Source of the DNA: Gimesia sp. | Lineage (GTDB): Bacteria > Planctomycetota > Planctomycetia > Planctomycetales > Planctomycetaceae | Assembly (NCBI GenBank): GCA_002706765.1 | Contig: PAJV01000011.1 | Coordinates: 12,534 to 46,520, forward strand | DNA length: 33,987 nucleotides | Direction: 5' to 3' | Shown: positions 17,871 through 27,465 of the stretch, piece after piece | Layout: each line of letters begins with the position of its first letter | How positions within the stretch are numbered: the stretch's first letter is position 1 | Made by a program: the position numbers and the translations under genes | The notes under the pieces: model-generated | Seen by the model: only the letters and a program-made list of their open reading frames with translations | Database searches by the model: none | What the model was told of the DNA's origin: nothing

Positions 17871-20249
17871 GTGTCGGACAAAGGTTATCAAGATCCTGTA
17901 GATGGTGAAGAAACCGTCGATGAATTTCCCCCCGTCGACCCTGCGCAGGAAGAAACGGTGGATGAAGTTCCACCGCTTAACATCAAAGAGATCGACAAAA
18001 CCATGATTGGCGGTGACAGTATCACCGGCAAGTCTGCCCCTCATCTGGAAGGACCTTCCGCCGAGAAAGCTGCGGCCTGGATCGGAAAAAAACTGGGCAA
18101 ATATACGATTACCGGTCTCCTGGGACAGGGAGGGATGGGAGTCGTTTATAAAGCACATGACTCAACGATCGAACGTGACGTCGCCATCAAACTGCTGCCA
18201 GCCGAACTGGCTTCAGATAAAATGATGCTGGATCGATTTCTGGCAGAGGCAAAAGCCGCCGGTCGCTTAACGCATCCTCACGTGGTTTCGATTCACGAAA
18301 TCGGCCAGGAGGGGGATGTCAATTATATTGTGATGGAGCTGATGACAGGTGGCAGTACTGATGACCATCTGGAATCGATCGGGCCTTATTCCCCTCTGGA
18401 GGCTTCACGCATTATCGCGGATGCCTGTGAAGGCTTGATGGTGGCCCATGCCTCCGGACTGGTGCACCGTGATATCAAGCCGGGAAATCTGTTGCAGTCG
18501 GCACATGGCACGATCAAGGTTGCTGATTTTGGTCTGGCGAAACGCATCATTCAACAGTCGATGCAGCTGACCCAGGATGGCCAGCTGATCGGGACGCCTT
18601 ACTTCATGAGTCCCGAACAATGTGAATCCAAACCCGTCGATATGCGGAGTGATATCTATTCTCTGGGGGCTACGTATTACACACTGCTGACAGGCGATCA
18701 TCCCTATGAGGATGCTGGCAGCATTGTGCAGATCATGTATGCCCATTGTCATGCCGACATTCTTGATCCCCGTGATGTGAATTCGAGTATTCCCGATAAA
18801 TGTGCTTCCATTGTCAGTAAGTCGATGGCAAAAAATCCGGAAGACCGGTATCAGTCTGCCAGAGAAATGCTGCTGGATCTGAAAGCGGTCACTGCCAGTG
18901 CAGAAAAATATGATGACACAAAGATTCTGAGCCGGGAAGAACTGGAAGGCGAAGCGGTACCCGCTCCGTCTGCTGCACCCTGGCGGGGGACGGTGTTTAG
19001 CACGATCATTTTTCTGGTGACCTTTCTGTTATTAACGCTGGTGCCTTACTATTACTGGAACAACGGTCCCCGCGAGAATGCGACGGGGCCGGCTGCTCCG
19101 AAACAACAGGCGGGATCTGTCGCGCAGGGAATTACGAAAGATAAAATCATTCTGGCGACTTCAACCGCCATGACCGGTGCCAACAAGGAACTGGGAACCA
19201 ATATGGTCATGGGGATGCAGGCCTGTTTTAAATCGATCAACGAAGCGGGCGGTATCGGTGGGCGTCAGATTGAACTGGTTGTGAAAGATGACGGGTATGA
19301 GCCGGACCAGGCCCTGGAGAACATGCAAACACTGTTCGAAAAGGAAAAAGTGTTTGCCGTGATTGGGAATGTCGGCACTCCGACTGCCCAGGCGACCGTG
19401 CCTTATGCCAACGAGAATCAGCATCTGTTCTTTGCACCCTTCACAGGAGCGCAGAGCCTGCGACGTGATCCCCCCGATCGCTATGTATTCAATCTCCGTG
19501 CCAGTTATGCTGATGAAACCGCAGCAATGGTTAATTATTTTGTTGAAAAGAAACGCATCGCACCTGAGAAAATTGCTGTATTCGCTCAAAATGATTCCTT
19601 CGGCGATGATGGTTTTGCAGGTGTGGCGAAAGCACTGGAAAAATATAAAATCCAGCCGGAAAATATTATCCGGGTTGGTTATGAGCGAAACACCACGCAG
19701 ATTACAGATGCTTTCAAACAGATTGAACAGAACCAGGACCGAATCGAAGCCTTGATCATGGTGGCCACTTATAAACCGGCAGCATTAATGGTACAGAAAA
19801 TTAAAGATAGTAATCTGAATATTCAAACTGCCGCGGTATCCTTTGTCGGGAGCGAACTGCTGGCCCAGCAGTTTAAAGAAATGGGTTCTCAGTATGCAGA
19901 AAAAGTGATTGTGACCCAGGTGGTACCCTACTATCTTTCGAGTGCCACCGGCGTGTTACGGTATCGTAATGCCATGAAAAAGTTCTACCCCCTTTCCAGG
20001 CCGGGTTTTGTTTCACTGGAAGGCTACCTTGCGGCTGAATGCCTGGTGGAAGGCTTCAAGGTACTGGAGAAATCAGGCAAACCCCTCACGACAGAAAATC
20101 TGATCAATGCGCTGGAACAGATTAATGGTCTGGATCTGGGGATCGGCCCGATCATTACTTTCGGTCCTTCACGGCATCAGGCTTCCAACCGGGTCTGGGG
20201 CACTGTCTTGGATAAAGAAGCACGATACAAAGAGCTGGACATGGAGTAA
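17871..20249 (+). CDS. Receptor Ser/Thr kinase with LivK-type periplasmic binding domain
   Basis: The 792-residue protein has three parts. After a Glu/Pro-rich, acidic start comes a Hanks-type kinase (about 78-340): GQGGMG glycine loop (85-90), Lys107 in VAIK, HRD (199-201), DFG (219-221) and SPE (247-249), so it should be active. One membrane helix spans about 374-395. The outside part (about 420-790) resembles type-I periplasmic binding proteins of the LivK/branched-chain amino acid family: KIILATSTAMTGANKELG at its start, then IGNVGTPTAQATVPYANE and FAQNDSFGDDG. The design suggests a small-molecule receptor that signals by phosphorylation. The GTG start is set by a TGA three codons earlier in frame; its ribosome site is weak. 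Cognate transporter genes are not adjacent. Confidence 0.9.
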   Translation: MSDKGYQDPVDGEETVDEFPPVDPAQEETVDEVPPLNIKEIDKTMIGGDSITGKSAPHLEGPSAEKAAAWIGKKLGKYTITGLLGQGGMGVVYKAHDSTIERDVAIKLLPAELASDKMMLDRFLAEAKAAGRLTHPHVVSIHEIGQEGDVNYIVMELMTGGSTDDHLESIGPYSPLEASRIIADACEGLMVAHASGLVHRDIKPGNLLQSAHGTIKVADFGLAKRIIQQSMQLTQDGQLIGTPYFMSPEQCESKPVDMRSDIYSLGATYYTLLTGDHPYEDAGSIVQIMYAHCHADILDPRDVNSSIPDKCASIVSKSMAKNPEDRYQSAREMLLDLKAVTASAEKYDDTKILSREELEGEAVPAPSAAPWRGTVFSTIIFLVTFLLLTLVPYYYWNNGPRENATGPAAPKQQAGSVAQGITKDKIILATSTAMTGANKELGTNMVMGMQACFKSINEAGGIGGRQIELVVKDDGYEPDQALENMQTLFEKEKVFAVIGNVGTPTAQATVPYANENQHLFFAPFTGAQSLRRDPPDRYVFNLRASYADETAAMVNYFVEKKRIAPEKIAVFAQNDSFGDDGFAGVAKALEKYKIQPENIIRVGYERNTTQITDAFKQIEQNQDRIEALIMVATYKPAALMVQKIKDSNLNIQTAAVSFVGSELLAQQFKEMGSQYAEKVIVTQVVPYYLSSATGVLRYRNAMKKFYPLSRPGFVSLEGYLAAECLVEGFKVLEKSGKPLTTENLINALEQINGLDLGIGPIITFGPSRHQASNRVWGTVLDKEARYKELDME

Positions 20250-20665
20250 GGCATCCCTCAAGAGATCGCAGCTGATACCTGGTTCAAAATTGCTCACTCG
20301 AATTTCTTTATGAAAAATCAATGAAATTGGCGGTAGCTTTCCGGAAACTGCTTTCGTTATAGAAATGCGGGCCCATCTGATGATTACCAGCCTTCCAGCG
20401 AACGTAGATCGTCAATCCTACGGATGAAACCAGATGGAACCGTGTGAAGTCAGCTCAGGCGTCTGTGTTGTCCGATCTGCTGAAACTGTTGTAATACGAG
20501 CTCCTTCCCCATGCTCCGATTGAACTGAAGACTGACTGTCATTGAAAAACCGGTTGTCAATAAGTCAGTAAGCTTTTCGAGACGGTTGAAGCGGGAAGAA
20601 GGTCGAACCAGCGATAGTCAACAGGACACAAGCCGGCTGACTTCAGAATTCCTTGAGGGGCCAAC
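20250..20665. other. Intergenic region, no gene seen
   Basis: About 415 bp between the two rightward kinase-type genes. Frames are short and lack ribosome sites. There is no clear terminator after the receptor kinase and no convincing promoter for the pseudokinase, although TTGTCA near 20556 is a possible -35. Confidence 0.45.
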
Positions 20666-21895
20666 ATGAGTTCTGAGTCATCATCTGGGATTATCGAACA
20701 GCCGGGAATCGCTTCCGAGCGCATGACACTTGAGGTAATGGCTTCCCGGTTTCTGGAAGAACATCGCCGCTGGCTCAATCCCTCCATAAAAGCATATGTG
20801 AATTCCTGTCCGGAATATGCTGACGAAATCCGCGAAAGTTTTCCTGTTCTGATCGCGATGGAGGAGTGGAAAACGAATCAGGAATTTACCAGGTTGAGAA
20901 AACAGGTTCCAGCAGATTTCGAGAACCGTCATTTGGGGAACTGTCGGATCTTGAAAGAAATCAGCCGAACTCGTACTTCAATCATCTACTCCGCGGAGCA
21001 GGGGCCTCAGCAGCGCAGTGTGGCGATTAGACTGTTTCCCTGGAAATCGGAATGTTCTCCTCGCTGGCGAGACCGTTTTCTATGCGAGTCGCGCCTGGTG
21101 TTTCAATCGAGACATCCCAATATTGTTTCGGTTGACAGCATTGAGAAAGACCAGGGGTATACTTACACGGTGATGCAACTGGTTTCCGGGATCAGTCTGG
21201 ATCAGGTTTTACAAGGCCTGGGCTGTAAACAGGCAGGGGCAGGGGGCTCTGACCAATTCGAATCCCAGACGGGTTACCTGTACCAGGAACAGCTTACTCA
21301 GGTCGTGAATTCTTTCAGGCAGAACTACTGGCGGTCGGTTGCCCGTCTGGGACTACAAGCTGCCAATGCTCTGCGTTTTGCTCATAGACGGGGTAAGTTA
21401 CACTGTGATTTGAGGCCCGCTCATCTGATTGTGAACCGGGAAGGACACTGCTGGCTGACAGGTTTCAGTTTACCACAACAACTGGAGGGCACACTTAAGC
21501 AGCAACGTGTCCCGACTCTGCAGTACCAGTCTCCGGAACGGATTCAGGGGGAAATGGGTAAAATCAGTGACCTCTATTCTCTGGGATGTGTTCTGTACGA
21601 ACTCGCTACGCTCACGCCGGCATTCCAGGCAGCGAACTCCGGCGCGCTGATCGAGCAGATTCTGAAGGGGAGATATACCCGTCCGTGTGAAATTGTCAGC
21701 GAGATTCCCTCTGCGCTGGAAAATATTATTTCCAGATGTCTGGCCAGTTCGAGGCAGGATCGATTTCAGTCGGCTGACGAACTGAGTATCAACCTGGTCC
21801 GTTTTCTGAACGGTCATGACTTTAAAAACCATGTGAAGTCTGATTGGAAGGGACGCGGTAAATGGTCTGTCTTCAGGAAAAATGACATTCAGTAA
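20666..21895 (+). CDS. Cytoplasmic pseudokinase
   Basis: The 409-residue protein starts with the planctomycete kinase preface (about 22-70: SIKAYVNSCPEYADEIRESF), then a kinase-like fold (about 90-395). Catalytic features are lost: the glycine loop reads EISRTRTSIIY, the ATP-binding Lys is Arg122 (VAIR), the loop reads HCDLRPAHL (Asp248 kept, Asn now His253), and DFG reads GFS (266-268). The SPE motif and C-lobe (DLYSLGCVLYEL) are kept. It has no membrane helix. Such proteins usually act as scaffolds or allosteric partners. It resembles the kinase encoded tail to tail 34 bp away (similar preface, inserted segment before the catalytic loop, FAHRRGKLHCD versus YAHDRGILHRD), which suggests duplication and decay. 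GAGGGG precedes the ATG. Confidence 0.88.
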   Translation: MSSESSSGIIEQPGIASERMTLEVMASRFLEEHRRWLNPSIKAYVNSCPEYADEIRESFPVLIAMEEWKTNQEFTRLRKQVPADFENRHLGNCRILKEISRTRTSIIYSAEQGPQQRSVAIRLFPWKSECSPRWRDRFLCESRLVFQSRHPNIVSVDSIEKDQGYTYTVMQLVSGISLDQVLQGLGCKQAGAGGSDQFESQTGYLYQEQLTQVVNSFRQNYWRSVARLGLQAANALRFAHRRGKLHCDLRPAHLIVNREGHCWLTGFSLPQQLEGTLKQQRVPTLQYQSPERIQGEMGKISDLYSLGCVLYELATLTPAFQAANSGALIEQILKGRYTRPCEIVSEIPSALENIISRCLASSRQDRFQSADELSINLVRFLNGHDFKNHVKSDWKGRGKWSVFRKNDIQ

Positions 21896-21929
21896 CTCAT
21901 TCGATTGGCTGGGAGGGAGTCCTGAATTT

Positions 21930-24839
21930 TCAAAAGCGAGGAGGACCAGGTCTGTTGGGGCCGCGGTGAGGACGTCTGTGTTGCAACGGATGGAGACCAC
22001 CGTGCCGCGATGAATGAGATTCATCGGACATGGGTAATGCTGCATGAGGGAACTTCTGCTTGAAATCTTCCATGAGCTGATCGTACTGGTCCCACATGAT
22101 CCAACTTTCAACCTCGTTGCCGACATGATGATAGATGCGGGCCAGCCCTTCTGTGGCACCTGAAAGCTCACGATACACAGGGTAGGAGTGGGGGTCCGTT
22201 TTCAATTCGAGCTGGAGTATATTTATCGCACTTTTGAGAAGGCTGATGGCTTCGGTTTCGCTCCCTTTTTTATAGAGGATTTCAGCCAGTCCGGCTTCAA
22301 ACTTGGCCATCCAGAGGCGGTGTTCTGGTGCTTCCGGGAACTGAAGGGTCAGTTCTTTCTGTAACCTGAGAGCCGTTCTAAGCGAGAGTTCAGCAGTATC
22401 GTGGCGCGTACGGATTTCGTTAGATGCTCCTGACAGCCTGGTCATTTTATCGAGGCCATGGGCCAGCTTGTTATGCGCATGGATCAGAGAAATTTTGTAT
22501 TCCGGAATGGTGGGGTAATCAGAGACGAGACGGCTGGCATGCTGGATGGCCTGTTCCAGCCGTCCGATGACATTCTCATCGATTTCTTCCGGATTCACAC
22601 GTCTGATATCAATTCGCTCATAAGATTTCACAACAGCCTGACGGTAATCTGCGACATGGGGATGCTCTTCAACCAGGGTTTCCAGGATTTCCAGCGCGCG
22701 CGCCTGTTTGCCCTGATCTTGTGTTGATCGTACATACTCGGCGGGAAGCTGTTCCTGCAGGCAAAGCGCAAGCAGATAGCGATATTCCGGATTGGTCTGA
22801 TCTGATTTACTCAGATTTTCAAGAATGTCGATGGCCTGCTGGAGCTGAATTCGGTCCTCTGCTGCTGGCATGGATCCGTCTGGCGGGGAAGGCCGTTCGA
22901 TTTCCGAAATCGCGTTTCCTAATTGATCGGGTCGAAGCTGGATGACCTTCAGAAAAAAGGTTCGTGCGAGTTCAAATTGCAGATCATTCTGTTCCTGGTC
23001 GGCAACAAGCGTTGCCTCTAAGAGTTTTTCTGCTCGCTTATGAGCAAGTGTCGCTTCATTCTGTTGGCCCAGATAGCGGTAAATTCGCCCGATTTCATTA
23101 TATAAAGTGGCAATGATCAGTGCGTTCGCTTCCCCGGTGTTTTGTTGATAGAGGTGAAGTGATTTCTGATATGAAGCCAGGGCAGAACTGAAGTCTCCCA
23201 GCCGACGATGAATATCACCGACCTTCCGTTGTGCGTTTGCGGCTTTGTTCTGGAACTCTTCCTGTTCCCCCGTCGATTCTGCCAGCTGTTCATAGAACTG
23301 GACCATGCCCGCCAGCAGGTCTGCTGATTCACGGGACAGTATCGGCTCTGCATAGCCATCCCCGGCTCCGGAAACCTCGGTTGTATGCAGGCGCGCAGGG
23401 ACAAAGCGGTCGAAGAGACGATCCAGGGCATTCGTTGCCAGTTGAGCCGTTGATTCCGCTCGCTTTCGTTCCCGCCGCTCTCTTTCAAATCCCACTGCCA
23501 GGGAAATTCCCAGAGCCAGCATCAGCAGCAGAGCCAGTCCGGATAGAGATGCAACTGCAGGATTGCGGCAGCTCCAGCGCCACAGAGATTCGAGAAGGGA
23601 AACCCGTTTCGCCCGGATGGGGCGATTCTCCAGAAAGCGATGCAGGTCGCTGGCAAGTTCACTGGCTGACTGATACCGGTGTTTCGTATCAGGGGCGATC
23701 GCTTTGAGAATAATGGTTTCCAGATCGCGGGGAATTCGTGGATTGATTCGCCTCAGAGAGGGGATCGTGCCATGAGTGATTTGTTCAATCATGACGTGCC
23801 GACTGGTTCGCTCAATCGCATACTGTTTCGTTAGAAGTTCATAGAGCGTAATTCCCAGTCCATAAATATCACTCTGGCGGCAGGTTTCTCCCCGAAACAT
23901 TTCCGGAGCCATATATCCCAGCGTTCCCACGATGTCAGTCGACTTACTGAGGTCGCTCTGTTCGGCGGCGCGTGCCAGCCCGAAATCGGTGATACACAAC
24001 AGGCCCTCGCGGTCGAGCAGCAGATTTCCTGGTTTAATATCGCGATGCAGGATACCCCGATCGTGTGCGTATTGCAGAGCATTGGCCGCCTGAATTCCCA
24101 GTTCAGCAATCTTAGCAGGTGTTGAGACAAACTTTGCGAAGTCTGCTGAGCTCTGACCTGCGACCTCCGAAATTTCGGATCGCTGGAACTCAACAGTTTC
24201 ATCCAACGCAGTAGAAATGTCAGTGCTGGTATGGGTCTGTGAACCAGGCTTGATAGTCTGGCTTTTGAGGTCTGTATTTGCAGCAGTTGCAACGAGTTTC
24301 TGTGTCAGTTCATCCAGTCCGAGGCCTTCAATCAACTGCATGACGTAATAGTGGAAATTGCCGTTTTCACCCACCCCGAATACCGGAACAATATTCGTAT
24401 GATGCAGTGAAGCCGTCAGCTCCGCTTCTCTGCGGAATCGTTTCAGTTGTTTGTCATCAAGCAGCGAATGTCGTGGCAGCAGTTTCAAAGCCACACGACG
24501 ATTGAGTGATTCCTGGATTGCTTCGTAGACGACGCCCATGCCGCCACGACCGATTTCCCGGACAATCTTAAAATCACCCAGTTGTTCTGGTGCGCTGGCT
24601 CCCAGGGAGACTTTGCCAGGAGTTTGTGCGGTATATTTCCCACCTTCCAGGGCTAAGATGGCGGGAAAAAACTCTTCGATTTCACTGGCGAGTTCCGGAT
24701 AACGGTTTACATATTCCGGGATGGTCGGCTTTTCACCCTGGCGAATTTTTGCGATGAATTCGTCAGCGACCCGGTCCAGATCGGTGGTTTCCGGAGGAGT
24801 CAGATTTTTGATCGATTGAGGTGAATCGGGAGATGACAT
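21930..24839 (-). CDS. Membrane Ser/Thr kinase with C-terminal TPR-like region
   Basis: The 969-residue protein has the planctomycete preface (about 20-65: PEYVNRYPELASEIEEFF), then a complete Hanks kinase (about 88-400) with GRGGMG (98-102), Lys119, HRD (265-267), DFG (285-287) and APE (311-313). A low-complexity Thr/Ser-rich insert lies at about 180-240. One membrane helix (about 431-451) and a basic juxtamembrane stretch follow, then a helical TPR-like region (about 455-930) likely outside, and a short His/Pro/Arg-rich tail. An ECF sigma gene lies 56 bp upstream in the same direction, a pairing well known in Planctomycetota, where the kinase probably controls sigma activity. AGGA lies 9 nt before the ATG. 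Confidence 0.92.
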   Translation of the reverse strand: MSSPDSPQSIKNLTPPETTDLDRVADEFIAKIRQGEKPTIPEYVNRYPELASEIEEFFPAILALEGGKYTAQTPGKVSLGASAPEQLGDFKIVREIGRGGMGVVYEAIQESLNRRVALKLLPRHSLLDDKQLKRFRREAELTASLHHTNIVPVFGVGENGNFHYYVMQLIEGLGLDELTQKLVATAANTDLKSQTIKPGSQTHTSTDISTALDETVEFQRSEISEVAGQSSADFAKFVSTPAKIAELGIQAANALQYAHDRGILHRDIKPGNLLLDREGLLCITDFGLARAAEQSDLSKSTDIVGTLGYMAPEMFRGETCRQSDIYGLGITLYELLTKQYAIERTSRHVMIEQITHGTIPSLRRINPRIPRDLETIILKAIAPDTKHRYQSASELASDLHRFLENRPIRAKRVSLLESLWRWSCRNPAVASLSGLALLLMLALGISLAVGFERERRERKRAESTAQLATNALDRLFDRFVPARLHTTEVSGAGDGYAEPILSRESADLLAGMVQFYEQLAESTGEQEEFQNKAANAQRKVGDIHRRLGDFSSALASYQKSLHLYQQNTGEANALIIATLYNEIGRIYRYLGQQNEATLAHKRAEKLLEATLVADQEQNDLQFELARTFFLKVIQLRPDQLGNAISEIERPSPPDGSMPAAEDRIQLQQAIDILENLSKSDQTNPEYRYLLALCLQEQLPAEYVRSTQDQGKQARALEILETLVEEHPHVADYRQAVVKSYERIDIRRVNPEEIDENVIGRLEQAIQHASRLVSDYPTIPEYKISLIHAHNKLAHGLDKMTRLSGASNEIRTRHDTAELSLRTALRLQKELTLQFPEAPEHRLWMAKFEAGLAEILYKKGSETEAISLLKSAINILQLELKTDPHSYPVYRELSGATEGLARIYHHVGNEVESWIMWDQYDQLMEDFKQKFPHAALPMSDESHSSRHGGLHPLQHRRPHRGPNRPGPPRF

Positions 24840-24895
24840 TCACTTTGGTCCTGGCGATTTCGCTCTGTGAAGAAATGCACTTCAGAGAAGACTGG

Positions 24896-25528
24896 TTAAT
24901 CTATAATACCGGGGATCTGAACCAGAATGGAGCGTAATCTGGTCAGGGCCCGAAAATATCGCATACTGGCAGTTTTGGGTTCGATTTCCAGAACTTCGGA
25001 AGCCTCGAGGTTGGACAGTTCTTCGAAATGTCTCAAGACCAGAATTTCCCGATCAATCTCATTTAATGATTCGAGTGCTTCACGCAGTTGAATGGCCAGT
25101 TCTTCCTTGAGGGCCGCCTGACTGGGAGATGTCATATCACCCAGAAGGACATTGGCAATCTGAAAAGAAGTCGAGGCTGAGAAAACACGACGCCTGGCAT
25201 TGGCTTCACGCCGCACATCCCGTTTTTGCGCCCCCAGATGTCGTCGATGGACGTCAATCAGAGTCTGTCCGACAATGGTTCGGAGCCAGATGAAGAATGT
25301 GGTAGCCGGGTCATTCAGATAATGTCCAATTCGCGTGGAGGCATCAAGATATGCTTCCTGCAGTATGTCATCCGCATCAACACGACCCAGCAGGCGTGTA
25401 TCCAGACGAAAATTAACGATCCGCCACAATCGTTCCCGGTAGCGGTTATATTCGTCTGCAAGCACCCCTTCCGGATTCGCTTGTAGCCGGTTGAGAAAGA
25501 TCTCAGGGTCTTCTTGCTCATCACACAA
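24896..25528 (-). CDS. ECF-type RNA polymerase sigma factor, kinase-linked
   Basis: The 210-residue protein has region 2 (about 25-95) with DADDILQEAYLDA and the FFIWLRTIVGQTLIDVHRRH helix, a variable linker, and region 4 (about 150-205) with LNEIDREILVLRHFEELSN and a recognition helix near EIEPKTASMRYFRALTRL. It should direct RNA polymerase to its own promoter set. No anti-sigma gene is adjacent; instead a Ser/Thr kinase gene follows 56 bp downstream, as in kinase-linked ECF groups of planctomycetes, so control by phosphorylation is likely. The start is TTG, supported by GGGGAG about 9 nt before it. The stretch 25529-25806 upstream holds no gene I trust. Confidence 0.9.
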   Translation of the reverse strand: MCDEQEDPEIFLNRLQANPEGVLADEYNRYRERLWRIVNFRLDTRLLGRVDADDILQEAYLDASTRIGHYLNDPATTFFIWLRTIVGQTLIDVHRRHLGAQKRDVRREANARRRVFSASTSFQIANVLLGDMTSPSQAALKEELAIQLREALESLNEIDREILVLRHFEELSNLEASEVLEIEPKTASMRYFRALTRLRSILVQIPGIID

Positions 25529-25806
25529 TCAACAACTCTCCCCGTCTATGGTGCATCAATTTCATGAATCGAGATCAGGATCCGGACCACGCCGGAGCAT
25601 TCAGGGACGATTGTAACCGATTGCCTGCAATCTCGACAAGCCGTGCTGTTCATGTGTGAATTTCACAGAATCTCGACCGACTGATCTCAATCTTATGCAA
25701 CGGCTTATTGAGAGGACTGATCTTCTCTACGTGCTTATTGCAGCTGGTGACGGAACTGCTTTAAGAAAATTAGAATGTAAAACAAGCAGTTTGTACAACA
25801 CTTCGA

Positions 25807-26781
25807 TTATATGGCCTTGTCGTGTTGTTTATCTCGATCATTATTATTGTGATCCGGTTTTGGGGAGTTTTCTTTTTCCTGAGAAGCAGGATCTTCTGAA
25901 GTACCGGTATCTGCTTCCAGGGAATCAGCCAGCAAAACGTCCTGATCTCCGAGATCCAGAAACCTGGCAACCACGGCTGTGATATTGTCTGTCCCTCCCT
26001 GATCGATTGCCTGATTGATGAGACGGATACAGGTTTCATCGGCCATCCGGTTCTGGCTGAGAATTTCGGAGAGAATCAGATCAGGAACCTGTCTGGTTAA
26101 GCCATCGGTACATAACAGCAAAGTGTCTCCAACGCGAACTTCTGTTTTGACAATTTCGGGATTTAAATTACTGTCTCCGTTACCTCCGATAGAATTTACC
26201 AGGAGTTCCTGCCAGATTTCCGGAACTTCATCGACATCTAATGCGCCGCTGGTTACCAGTTGTTCTGCAAAATTGTGATCTCTCGTTAACTGATGCAGGT
26301 GGGAGTTGCGAAACAGATAGCAGCGACTGTGCCCAGTGTGAACCAGATACAACTGAGGCCAGACCAGATAGGCCAGGGTTAATGTGGTCTCCATTCCGGA
26401 ACGTTCAGGATGTTCCTGAATATCATCCTCCAGTCGCTCCTGGCAAAGTTCAAAGGCATTTAAGAATTCTCGATACAATTCTGCATCGGTATCCTCATTG
26501 TAATGCAGAAACCATTCCATCTCATTCAACAGGTATCGGGAAATGCAGTCTGTCACCAGGCGACTTGCCAGATCCCCTGAATTAGAACGACCCACTCCGT
26601 CTGCCACCATCATCAGTTTAGCCTGGGAGTTCCCATAGAGCCTGGAGTTTTCATCCAGGCTCAGGCTGCTGCAGTGGACCCGCATCGATTTTTCCAGATC
26701 CGCAATCAGAAACTGGTCCTGGTTGATTTCATATCGGGAGCCACTACGGGATAGGCCATAACAGTCCATTTTGCCGGTCAT
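25807..26781 (-). CDS. PP2C-type Ser/Thr protein phosphatase
   Basis: The 324-residue protein shows PP2C motifs in order: NQD (Asp22), ADGVGR (Asp61-Gly62), GMETTLTLAYL, HTGHSRCYLFR (149-158), TRDHN, CTDGL (Asp226) and GGTDNITAVV (Asp265). These keep the two-metal centre residues. In the fourth motif the usual Asp of GDSR is His151; in some PP2C enzymes that Asp helps hold a third metal. A charged tail (about 285-324) is likely disordered. It has no membrane helix. By family it reverses Ser/Thr phosphorylation and probably opposes the nearby kinases. AGGAGG lies 7 nt before the ATG. It is set 278 bp upstream of the sigma-kinase pair, same strand, so may be transcribed separately. Confidence 0.9.
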   Translation of the reverse strand: MTGKMDCYGLSRSGSRYEINQDQFLIADLEKSMRVHCSSLSLDENSRLYGNSQAKLMMVADGVGRSNSGDLASRLVTDCISRYLLNEMEWFLHYNEDTDAELYREFLNAFELCQERLEDDIQEHPERSGMETTLTLAYLVWPQLYLVHTGHSRCYLFRNSHLHQLTRDHNFAEQLVTSGALDVDEVPEIWQELLVNSIGGNGDSNLNPEIVKTEVRVGDTLLLCTDGLTRQVPDLILSEILSQNRMADETCIRLINQAIDQGGTDNITAVVARFLDLGDQDVLLADSLEADTGTSEDPASQEKENSPKPDHNNNDRDKQHDKAI

Positions 26782-27465
26782 TGCAGATCCTCCTCAGTTA
26801 TCGCATGACACCTGCTTCAAGAGCCTCATTCATCAATTGAAGTCGTCGGGCATGTCAGAATAGGTAATTGGAGAGAGTCAAATCTCAGAAAGACACCACA
26901 TGACAGCGGCCCGCCAATGAGTGTCAGATCAAAGTGTGAGGTGTGGATCTGATCATTTTCTACGCTGGGAAAGAAGGTGCATATCGTATTCCAATTCCAA
27001 TGATTTCTCTGGCTGGAAAATGAGATCTGAAATCAGCCTGGATTAGTAACCTGTTGTCAGGGTTGACTCTCCAGAACAAATTTGGATGAAAGCTTTCGAA
27101 GAGAAACCCGGGTGTGGTGATCTGTTGAAATGTCCATGTGTCAGGTCCCGTTCCCGGTGCAGGCAGTAATTTTTTAATACAGAAGGGGCATTTTGATCGA
27201 AAGGGAGTCAGTCTGGCACACTGGCGACCGTTTCAACAGCAACTGTACGGGTCTTAACTGCGGGTATTCTGAATGTCTCTCAGCCATTCAATAATGATTT
27301 TCATGCAATGATTAAAGGGTTTTTCTGATGGTTGCGTCTGGTTTTATTCAACTGCAGGGGAGTGAATATTCAAAGTGGCATACGACTTGCGAATCAATAC
27401 TAATAACGCTCTGCGTTTTTAAATATCAGATAATCAATCCCACTAATTAAGGTAAGGAGAGGAAG
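26782..27465. other. Long intergenic region before the small-membrane-protein cluster
   Basis: About 680 bp between divergent genes with no credible open frame. It ends in a good ribosome site (AAGGAGAGG) for the gene at 27466. The promoters of the PP2C gene (leftward) and the stress-type cluster (rightward) should lie here, but no sigma-70 pair is clear, which leaves room for an alternative sigma factor. A small regulatory RNA cannot be excluded. Confidence 0.45.

Noticed and set aside
21470-22171. 233-codon leftward frame overlapping the ends of the kinase and pseudokinase genes
   Set aside because: It overlaps two well-supported genes in other frames, and its sequence lacks any family motif. 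I also considered a frameshift in the kinase tail, but the His/Pro/Arg-rich ending is plausible for a disordered C-terminus.
25656-25982. 108-codon rightward frame near the PP2C gene end
   Set aside because: No ribosome site and more than half of it lies antisense to the phosphatase gene.
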